Source: Hippasteria phrygiana (taxonomy: Eukaryota; Echinodermata; Asteroidea; Valvatida; Goniasteridae). From it: a DNA stretch of 64,000 nucleotides. Shown here piece by piece: positions 55,846-64,000 of this stretch. Position numbers and translations under genes: made by a program. Within the stretch, counting starts at the first letter, position 1; each line of letters starts with the position of its first letter. The notes beneath the pieces are model-generated. The model was not told where the DNA came from and searched no databases. It worked only from the letters and a program-made list of their open reading frames with translations. The DNA lies in NCBI GenBank assembly GCA_037893225.1, contig JAZGUH010000002.1, forward strand, positions 3,348,001 to 3,412,000. The letters run 5' to 3'.

Positions 55846-56736
55846 GATAACAATGTCAAGGTTGTTGATTTCCTGTTGAGTGTGAAACTGCCCGACAATA
55901 GCGCGGACCTGATTTAAATTCTCCAGAAGGCAAATTCATAGCCGATGTCGTCCCTCGACGTCGACAAAATGATTTGGTTTTACCATGGAGAAATAAGACA
56001 CATGGTTTTACTGAAGGTCCTTGTTTACACAGTCCCATGATCAATGCCAATGCCAGCTTGTAAACATTGTATGCATCGTTGTAAGCGGGTATACAATGAT
56101 GCACCGTCCCGTACTGTTGTGCATGAACCGTTCGCATTACGAACACAACTGCTTACACGAATAACATCACAATGGAGGAAGTTCTCATTCCTCCATGTTT
56201 TAACAAACTAGGCCTGACAATACACAAGTCGTGTCAATGTCTATAACATGAACATACCGTGTAAGAAGGCAGACATTGAAAGCCGGTTGAGGGATACTGC
56301 AAGCCACGCTACACCGAGTTTATTACTTCCCGACCATCCATATCAGAAGTTTACATCTGCGTGTACAACTGCACCGATGATGTGTTCTAGCTGCACTTTC
56401 AACTCAAGCGTACTGGGCACTTTACTTTTATCTGTAACGATCGTGTCAAAGTGAAATCCATCGGTTTTGCGCCATCACCCGTCGGCCTGCGTGTTTACAT
56501 TACACACACGTAGGATGGGGACGAGCCGAATACAAATAGATCGTCACAAACTGAGACGAGCGGAAATACAAGAACTGCATAGCTGGTGTATATGTATACG
56601 TACAGTACATGTATACTGGCTGAGGGCTATTTTGGAAAGGGCACGGCGGCAACTCGAACTGCCTTCATCACTTAGGGGCCTACACCATGGAGGATTCCTC
56701 CATGCTTACACGAGCATTTGGCGTTGTACGCAGGCT
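55846..56736. other. No gene recognised
   Basis: Non-coding. Two short palindromes built on CATGGAGGA/TCCTCCATG lie at about 56171-56200 and 56686-56704. Open frames at 56248-56454 and 56467-56856 have no motif. Confidence 0.4.
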
Positions 56737-56740
56737 TTAA

Positions 56741-57095
56741 AGATGATGTTGATTGCTGAGAGAAGTCTGCGTCATTTTTATTTATTTTTGTGTAGATTGC
56801 GTATTTTAAAATCTTCTGAGAGCTGTTTTTATCAAGTCCCCTCAAGTCCCCTCTAGCGCTGGTGCCAGACAAACAAAAGGGGAGTTCGTCCTATGACGTC
56901 AAATTGTTTGCTGCCCGCAGCGACGACTTTTAGACAAATGGCAACAGCGGGCTGGAGGCGACTTGATAAAAATAGCTCTAAAAAGTCACTTTTTTTATTT
57001 CATGGCAGAAATAATTTGCTGTTTGATTTTACAATATGCAATAATACATAAAAACGAAAAATGACGCAGACTTCTCTCACCACTGAACTTCCTCT
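56741..57095. mobile_element. Family D MITE with TTAA on both sides
   Basis: TTAA lies at 56737-56740 and 57096-57099. The ends AGATGATGTTGATTGCTGAG and inverted ...CACTGAACTTCCTCT agree with the copies at 32911 and 33760. The arms include GAGAAGTCTGCGTCATTTTT. Confidence 0.85.
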
Positions 57096-57133
57096 TTAAA
57101 GTAACCATGCATAGGGTTCTTAGGACTCCAATT

Positions 57134-57550
57134 TTTTTACTGAATTATTACGAAATACCTTACTAGACTGTAAGTTAATAGTAGTCTCAATCATCCTGTG
57201 AAATGGTGGCATCAGGTGTGCTGTCCTTGTCAAGAAAAGTGGAAATTTATATCGTTTTCCAACGATTTCCAGCTGGAAATCGTTGGAAAACTGCCCTGTC
57301 CGGGGCGCGCCACTCGTCCGGATAGCCGGCTATCCGGACGAGTGGCGCGTCACACGTCCAGGTAGCCACGCGTGCCTTGACTAAAGGCGCCCGACGGTGA
57401 AAACGAGCGCCGTTTTTCTCTCGTTTTTTTCGCCATCCAACAACGCAACACTTTGAACAGGTCAGTGGAACGATATTTCCTATAAAATACTAACCCCCAA
57501 ATCCGCCCATTTCTGAAAATTGCAACAATGACCAATCATGTACACTACGT
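57134..57550 (-). mobile_element. Family A element, copy 9
   Basis: Family A on the minus strand, with the core CCAACGATTTCCAGCTGGAA around 57259-57292 and a separate 44-bp perfect palindrome beside it (57306-57349). The right end is GTACACTACGT followed by TTAA. Confidence 0.85.
57306..57349. repeat. 44-bp perfect palindrome
   Basis: CGCGCCACTCGTCCGGATAGCC and its exact complement meet without a spacer at GCCGGC. It is GC-rich, unlike the surrounding family A sequence. Confidence 0.95.
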
Positions 57551-57970
57551 TTAAATGCATGTACGCCTAGAGTTGCTTTCTCTCGGTGTTACTATGAACG
57601 TTCACCTCCTTTGCAGCAACTGTAGGCTATAGGGAGTAATTTCAACAATTGGGGTTGCATACGGTACTAATGAGAACATTTTCATAGTCATGTCTCAAAG
57701 CATGATTTAATCAAAGCCGCCACAGCTGTGTGTCCATAGCTTGGCGTACAGATATGTCAGAGTACACAGATGTGTATGTGAGACACAGGTATGGCGCTTT
57801 GATGACATCATGCGTTGACTCATGTATATGTTTTTTTCTTTTCTTGGAGTAGCGGTTCCAAGTTTGGTTGGAGGTACTTTGAAGGGTTGATTTGTTATTC
57901 TTCTAGTGATCCTTTGACAAATGATTCCTTGTTTTACCAAATAGAAATAGCGACCTGACCTGCTTGATGA

Positions 57971-58268
57971 TGGATATCCATTGCACTGGATATGTTCCCT
58001 TTAACATGATTGAATATTATCTGAAATGAAATCGTGACATTATATTTGTGTTGGCCCGTCAAACAGGCGTAAATCAACGCCGATTACGACCCAGCAACCC
58101 CGGGTATACTCAGTGAACCCAAATATTAACGTGATCCACTTTAAATTACACGCTCCGAGTGAATCATTATTTTCTTTTGATGAAATGAAAATAAGCTAGG
58201 GAGACCTGGGCATCATTTTGCCGAGGCGGTCTGAGCTCATCACGATAACCACGCAGAATCATTGATAT
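57971..58268 (-). repeat. Inverted duplication, right arm
   Basis: Reverse complement of 50970-51263, including CGGCGTTGATTTACGCCTG, ACCCGGGGTTG-type and ATGATGCCCAGGTCTCCC blocks read on the minus strand. Confidence 0.85.
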
Positions 58269-59024
58269 AGAGGCCGTGTGATGTTCTTATGAAAGGCGAT
58301 TTATTACAACCTGGAGGAATTTATTTTACGGATGTGTATCCGTATAAGATAAGGCTTTTTAACGCCTCACTTCATTTCTGAATCTCTCTACATGATCGTT
58401 TATGTGAATAAACTGGCTGCGATTGAAACCTAAACCGGCCAGCTGAAATTACATTTTTCATGCCGACAAGCGAACTACGGATAAAAACAAATTGTGTTGA
58501 CATCCAACTTCTGTCATAGCGAATGTTTTCATGCGAGCTTGTTTTCTAGCTGCTCGCCTGCTTATTATATTGATTTATTTCATTTCTTTTACCCAGGGCA
58601 CATACCCAGAGTGAACAATGGTTGCTATTGAGGCCCTGCATGCACTACACAAGAAAGAGCACAATGGAATACACAGGAAATGAAATAATGCACGATAAGA
58701 ACAATCAGACGACACCGTGCTAACTCGCAACATCGTGAGTTAGAAATACCTTTGGGATTTTGGGAAGCTATCACAATGAAAACTACATTGCATTTAACAT
58801 TCTACAATTACGTTAACGGGCATTCTCTCCAAGGTGCATGTGCCAACGCTGAGGTGGAGTTAATTAAAGGTCATTTCTTTTCTTATCTAAGCACATACTC
58901 TCATGTTTGTTCCTTGTTCATGCGTGGTTCATAGACTGGCAACCAATTCAAATGCTAGCATCGTGTGTGACGTAAACAACATGTGTTGGAGAGGGGAGGA
59001 GATTGTCGCTTGTATTACAGTAAC
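58269..59024. other. No gene recognised
   Basis: Non-coding; no repeat family assigned. Confidence 0.35.
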
Positions 59025-59221
59025 ATATTGAAGGTAGCACTAGACTAACTACATAATCATATAATATATATATATATAAATATGGCATAAGCTTTCGTAG
59101 CTACAGCTACTTCATCACCTGCAATCATGCAGCTGATGTATATAATACGAAAGCTTACAACCACAGACGTATTTTAAGCTGTAGGCCTATAAGTTAGTCT
59201 TTAAAGTGCTGCCTTCAATAT
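59025..59221. mobile_element. 197-bp inverted element with hammerhead-like core
   Basis: Inverted ends ATATTGAAGGTAGCACT and AGTGCTGCCTTCAATAT flank an interior with CGAAAGCTT-type words in both orientations. On the minus strand TGATGA (59112-59117), a 5-bp stem GTAGC/GCTAC (59097-59110) and GAAA (59093-59096) are arranged as in a hammerhead ribozyme. The conserved C before UGAUGA is a G, so catalysis is doubtful. Similar segments are known from Penelope-like elements. Confidence 0.6.
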
Positions 59222-59288
59222 TTATCTGTATCTAGCTGACTAACACGGCTGTAAACAACTTTGTTTGTGTTGCAGTCATGAAACACTC

Positions 59289-59985
59289 CACTGTAAACAA
59301 ATTCCCGTAAAATCACGGGTCTTTCACCCCTGTAAAAAAAACAGACAATCACTGTATTTAAGTTTGAACGGGTTTTGAACGTAAAATCTCATGTTCTCCT
59401 ACACGAATCTCATTACGCAGCAACTGACCAATCAGATCTGATGAAATTTGTGTTCAAATGACACAAGTCATGTTAAATTGTAGTGTTTCGTCCAAAAACA
59501 CGATTTCTTGACTATAATATTTAATTATTTTAGCAATTTCACATAGGAATTTAGACTTTTTGTAAACAGAGGTGAAGAATCGCATTACATCTTCTTTTGT
59601 ATTCAAATATTGAAATTTTTCATCGGAAACCGTGACTTCATGATGGCAGGATATGCTGAATATAAAGCTAAAGCGCGACATTAGTGTTTAGTAAATTACC
59701 GTAGTATTTGTACATTTGATATTTACAGTAATGTATAATAAATCACGTCTATTTAGTCTGGATCTAATTTCTGTAAATTTGTGATTACTTACACCACGTT
59801 TCCAGTAACTCAGTGAATTTTTGTTATACCCTGTATTTTTACGGGAATAGCAGGGTTATTTTAAGAGACAGCAACGTAAAATAACAGTGTTCATGAGTCG
59901 TTAGACTCCCGTTTTTTTACGGGATTGCGCTGGCGTCCAAACTTCAAGGACATTCCCGTAAAAAAACGGTGTTCTTTTTATCGTG
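59289..59985. mobile_element. Family V CACTR-ended element, ACGGGAAT subterminal repeats
   Basis: It starts CACTGTAAACAAATTCCCGT and ends near ATCGTG (inverted CACGAT). TTCCCGTAAAA/TTTTACGGGA words recur at both ends (59302, 59835, 59912, 59953). The interior is non-coding. Confidence 0.6.
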
Positions 59986-60004
59986 TAGATCTTCTAGCAT
60001 TGGC

Positions 60005-60451
60005 CGAGCTGACAACGCAGTTGCATGTAGTGTTCATTCTTTGTGCGATTCAACATGAAGTAGGGCCTGCCGGTAACAAATTTGAGTGTTTAAGCTCGAT
60101 CCGTCATCCGAGTAACGAGTAAAGCGTGATCGAAAACCGTTCTGTTTAACAGTGATTTTGTGCATGTTCATTTATGTGCTAATTTCGATTGTTGAAATTA
60201 CAATCAACCACAATGTTTTTAGAGATCTTCAGAATACAGTTTTCTAGAACATGACAGCACCTTGAATGGGACTATTTCTCAGGATTGGAACTGGCACCAT
60301 TTCTATAAACAGCAGATTTAAACTATGACATTTCGTATTTTTATCATTACCAAAGTCATATCGAATCGTTGACAGTGGTTTTGTGCACGTTTATATTATG
60401 TACGTATTTCGATTGTTGAAATCGAGACAAGCCACGACGATTTTGGAGGAA
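60005..60451 (+). mobile_element. Family L repeat, copy 4, split by family A
   Basis: Two overlapping family L segments occur (60005-60360 and 60365-60451). The second breaks at GATTTTGGAGG, where family A copy 7 starts. L sequence resumes at about 60985 (CAGTATTTCAGACGGAAATA) and continues to 61085. Confidence 0.65.
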
Positions 60452-60985
60452 AGGTAGTTTATTTACACCATTTGCTTTTGCTGTAATTTTCAGATATAAA
60501 TGTATTTAGGGGTTAGCATTTTATAGCGTGCTAGCAAATACTGTAACACTAACCTGTTTAAAGTGTTATGTGCATAGATGCTGGGGGGGGGGGGGGGGGG
60601 AGAGAGAAAAGATTATGTCCTAGTAGTCTGGTTTCCTGACCATACCCTAGACAAAACGGAACAATTTTTAGAATTAGCGAATTATCAGGTCAGGGAACTA
60701 AACTATTTCCAACGATTGTCGGCCGACAATCGTTGGGAAAATGATATAAATTTCCACTTTTCTTGAAAACGACAGCACAACAGATGCCATAATTTCACGG
60801 GATGCTTGAGACTGCTATTTACTTTACAGTCTAGTACGGTATTTCGTAATAATTCAGTGTTTTTGATGATTGCAAATCTGCGTTCATCCGGCTATAAATC
60901 ACATATTTCTGTACAGGGGAAAGAGAAGAACAAAGTGGCATAAGTATTTTATTTTAGGATTGCAAATGTTGTATACTATCTTGAA
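60452..60985 (+). mobile_element. Family A element, copy 7, with poly-G expansion
   Basis: Begins AGGTAGTTTATTTACACCAT. It carries the core CCAACGATTGTCGGCCGACA and a 3' extension shared with copy 6. At 60583-60600 the family's ATGCTGGGAAAACAGAG reads ATGCT followed by 18 G, so the homopolymer arose inside the element. Confidence 0.85.
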
Positions 60986-61186
60986 ATACGGCAGTATTTC
61001 AGACGGAAATATTCCTTAGTAGGCCTTTAGAGTGAAGCTAATCCATTTTTTGTTTTCATTCCCAAAGTTATATCACACCTTTAAATCTGCCAACGAGTAT
61101 ACTTGGCATCCTTGCTTTGTCGGTAAGACCAAACGCCACGTTGCTAACATCCAACCACATCGCCGTATTAAATATCGTATACCGGT

Positions 61187-61354
61187 AAAGCATGGTTCAT
61201 ACTTCATGCGAATGCGAAGCGAATTTGACGTCATGAAACATTCGTAGCGAAGATTCGCACAAGTTGAATTGTGTTCAACTTTTGCGAAACCGCAGGGCGA
61301 ATATTTGGCGTTGACGTCATAAATTCGCTTCGCATGAAGTATGAACCGGGCTTA
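61187..61354. mobile_element. Family J foldback, intact copy with two CRE motifs
   Basis: GGTTCATACTTCATGCGAAT and inverted ATGAAGTATGAACCGG ends. TGACGTCA is present in each arm (61226-61233 and 61312-61319). A GTTGAATTGTGTTCAAC palindrome forms the loop. Confidence 0.85.
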
Positions 61355-62518
61355 ACAAAACTGTTCAATTTCTTCGTAACCCGAATTCAGTTTTCCAGGC
61401 ACTTGAGATGACCAAATGTCGCACCAGCAAGCCAAATCAGACATAAGTTGGACATTTTGAAAATTGAGATTTCCATTCCATAATAAATTATATAATGGGA
61501 GCTTTGTAAAGGTGAACAAATTCTGCTAAACGATATTTTGGTTTTCGAATAGAGCCGAAAATTCAGCATTGAGAATGGAAAATAATACGTATAAGTTTAC
61601 ACGATTCTTTCGGAAGTACGCAAGACTAAAAATGTCAAATTGTACACATTTAATGGTCTCAACACAAAAGCAAACCAGATATTTTGAATTAAATACTACA
61701 ATATTTTCACAAAAACAGGAATCGTACTTTTTTTGGACGATTTTCATATAAATTGCAATTACTAAAAAATAGGTCATGCGACTTATGTCCGATTTCCCTT
61801 GCGGACGCCACAAATGCTTCCGTTAAAGTCCTCAAGTAGGACACGATTTTAGTCATTCCTTGAAATCGGAAAAGTTGAAGAGTCTGCAATAACTGCAATT
61901 AGTTTTACTGTCTGTTATGATATAAATACTTGAAAATTACTGACAATGCATCATCAAAAATTCAACAATTCAACAAACCGGAAATGAAAACCAATAATTA
62001 GAGTTGATTCTACTTCCGGAAAATTGACATAATTGCGTCGTAAAAGGAACATTACGACGCACAGTACATTGCCTAATACTCTAAGGATGTTTTCAGCCGC
62101 CGGATATAAAAATAACATTATCCTGTTTTTTTCTGCCAATCAAATTCGTGGACGCATTCGTTAAAACTTCCTTATTTCCAACCAGAAGGCTTTCTTAATC
62201 TTAAACAAAAGATCAGCATTTTAATGTTTTGTCAGGGCATATTTCGCATGAGTACATGCTAATCCCAGTGTGACTATAGAGGCCGGATTTTATAGCCATC
62301 CAATGTTTTCATAAATGTTTATCCCTTCATCAAATCAAGTCCTCGTTTCGAAAATATAATTCTTCCCTGGTATAATTACAAGTGACGGGGGAGGATACCA
62401 CCAAGGGTATAAACTTAATCAAAATAATTCCCTCATCCTACTTCCATTAACGCACTCAAGGTCACCGTAGTGGCATCTTTAAGGTCACACGAATCAAAAC
62501 CTTCAAGTGACGTCAAGT
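61355..62518. other. No gene recognised
   Basis: AT-rich non-coding sequence; no repeat family assigned. Confidence 0.35.
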
Positions 62519-62852
62519 CGGTGCGCCGCCAGCGACAAGCCGGGAAAGGCTAATTTCCCACTCTCGGGGGTGGACATCGCGTCTATCGCGTTGTATTAGA
62601 TTGTGGACAGTAACAGCAGTATGTATTTCGCGCGAATGTGAGTGGATGAGTTCAAGCAATTTTTGACTAATCGGGGAATACCTTGTGCGGAAAAGAAGAG
62701 AGGAGTTGATAGATTTGATAGATTTAGCGGAGAAGGGGTGTAAGAAGTACGGTCGATGCATTGGCGATACACACTTCCGGTTTTGCGATGTCGACCATGA
62801 TGCACCGCGTAATTTGGCCTCTGCCCGGCTTGCCGCTGGCGGCGCACCGAGT
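62519..62852. mobile_element. Inverted arms enclosing a gene fragment
   Basis: CGGTGCGCCGCCAGCGACAA at 62519 and its inverted match ending at 62852 form arms of about 35-40 bp with a few differences. The enclosed DNA is GC-richer than the flanks and includes the SAP-like fragment. No target duplication was identified. Confidence 0.6.
62642..62760 (+). pseudogene. Frameshifted SAP-like motif fragment
   Basis: One frame from 62642 encodes VDEFKQFLTNRGIPCAEKK. A second frame, in phase two bases away, continues with REELIDLIDLAEKGCKKYG. Together they resemble the SAP-type helix-extension-helix pattern (F/L-x-x-FL-x-x-RGI-P...K-x-ELI-x-L). This pattern is common at the N-terminus of echinoderm and other invertebrate proteins with transposase-derived domains. 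A 2-bp loss in the AG-rich GAAAAGAAGAGAGG tract would explain the shift. A TGA lies one codon after an ATG at 62636. The assignment is by motif only. Confidence 0.45.
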
Positions 62853-63903
62853 TGTGAATCGACCGGATTCCAAAAGGTTCTGCAGTATATTATATTTAAT
62901 CGTGCTCTCTTTCAACTGTAAAGATTGTTAGGCCAAATTAAAAAAAAAAACAGTTGATCGGGTCCCCGTCTGCATCCTTTTTTGAAGCCGCGTCCTTAAA
63001 AAAAGATTTCCCTCAAAAAAAGCTAGATTTTTTTCATGTACATGTATTTCGCTTTATCTTGGCACCATTATTTCGATGATCGAATTCATTTTCCGATATT
63101 TTAGACTACAAAGCCAAATGCAATTGAAAAGAACATGCATAAACAATTGGGTACTTCCTACATAGAATTCAGAACACTGTTTAACATGGATTTTTTGACT
63201 CAACTGACTAGTAGAATAGCTAATAAAACATGGCGGTCATTTTGAACTGAACGTTTGGCGACCATTTTGAATTTAAATACTTGGCGGACAACTTGGAAAA
63301 AAATAAAAAGGCCCTCATCCTCCTCTTTAAAAAAACAAACTCGGACGATCAACTGGTGTTTTTTTACTTGGCCTTACGTTTAATTTTCCAACAAGGTGCG
63401 GTGGCTGCGTTACTTGCGGTTTAAAAAAAAATGGCTATCCTTGATTTTCAATATGTCACCCTCTGAACGAATCGCTGCAGTAATTTTGAGACATGAGTAT
63501 TTTGTCGCAAGAGCGTCAGACTGGCACGAGTGGATACGTAGCTTTATGCGCTCGATCGCGGATGTATAATAATTGTTCTTTTTAAGGCGCATTTGTGGTA
63601 ATTAAATATAACCAGAGCCCCAAGTGTGGCCCCAGCAACCTTCTACCAGAATGTATACCGTGCCCTAAATGTAGCACCAATCCGGTATATTAATGTAGCA
63701 CGAGCCATAAATGTAGCCTATGTATGGTATCCCGAGCTCAAAGTGTAATACGGTGGCAAACGTTCGCCAATGTTCGCCAATATTTTGTGGAACGCAGGCT
63801 TCATGTAGCAACATTTAGGGCTATATGGCTCGTTGAATATGTTTTTCTATGGTTTCCATAGAATGTTAAAAGCTTTCTAGAGTTAGGATTCTGTCAACAA
63901 ATT
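62853..63903. other. No gene recognised
   Basis: Non-coding. Three to four degenerate copies of AATGTAGCAC-type words lie at about 63660-63720 and a TGTTCGCCAA duplication at about 63763-63780. Confidence 0.4.
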
Positions 63904-64000
63904 ATTTACGGGAATTTCCTGGCAGTTTGGCACCAGTACCCGTCCCGTACAAAAGCGTGCAAGCTGTTATCTAACGACTCGTGAACACTGCTATTTTACG
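63904..64000 (-). mobile_element. Family V element, cut by the window end
   Basis: TTTACGGGAATTTCCTGGC and GTGCAAGCTGTTATCTAA match 30230-30310. CTAACGACTC and GAACACTG...ATTTTACG match the minus strand of 59877-59910. Confidence 0.65.

Noticed and set aside
1..64000. CRISPR array, bacterial operon or prophage
   Set aside because: No regularly spaced repeat-spacer pattern and no prokaryotic gene organisation; tandem arrays here have no unique spacers.

Overview
This is AT-rich eukaryotic DNA from a metazoan. It has no operons, genes are very sparse, single exons end at GT splice donors, and most of the sequence is short non-autonomous transposons, tRNA-derived SINEs, minisatellites and simple repeats. 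A THAP zinc-finger exon, a Penelope-like reverse transcriptase fragment, the density of foldback elements and an excess of the octamer TAGGCCTA suggest a marine invertebrate deuterostome. An echinoderm, possibly a sea star, is the best guess, but this is inference and no single-copy marker settles it.

Only two protein-coding loci are well supported. At the left edge (402-686, +) is the 5' exon of a THAP-domain protein. Its reading frame meets an in-frame TAG and then continues as plausible coding sequence to a consensus splice donor at 747. At 11673-12194 (-) is an apparently intact 173-residue single-pass membrane protein with a signal-peptide-like N-terminus, an acidic ectodomain and a short basic tail. 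I do not recognise its family. Two broken coding fragments also stand out: a truncated Penelope-like reverse transcriptase (about 39.48-39.88 kb, +) and a frameshifted SAP-like helix-extension-helix motif (about 62.64-62.76 kb, +) between 35-40 bp inverted arms.

The rest is layered mobile DNA. I resolve about ten recurring families. Family A is a TTAA-flanked element of about 400-550 bp with a palindromic core (nine copies). Family D is TTAA-flanked with long arms (three copies). Family E is TA-flanked and about 230 bp (four copies). CACTR-ended elements are present in eight full or partial copies. hAT-like elements with intact 8-bp target duplications occur at 9.5, 22.7, 24.8, 43.4 and 45.4 kb. 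Families C, H, J, L and V and several single foldbacks complete the set. At least three SINE families with tRNA-like heads are present. Nested insertions (C in A, D in a CACTR element, G in F, a SINE in J, A in L) give a relative order of activity.

Tandem arrays include a cluster of nuclear-receptor-type DR1 motifs (36.3-36.7 kb), which abuts a 20-bp minisatellite (36.75-37.37 kb). Others are a 137-bp satellite with a palindromic core (38.66-39.25 kb), an 18-bp minisatellite (52.04-52.22 kb) and about 1.3 kb of GCTGAT-like simple sequence (52.26-53.52 kb). Long open frames in these arrays are artefacts of repeat structure.

The most unusual signal is TAGGCCTA. It occurs 20 times, against roughly one expected. 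In three aligned repeat copies from two families a plain TA has been replaced by TAGGCCTA, as if GGCC flanked by a duplicated TA had been inserted or left behind by an excision.
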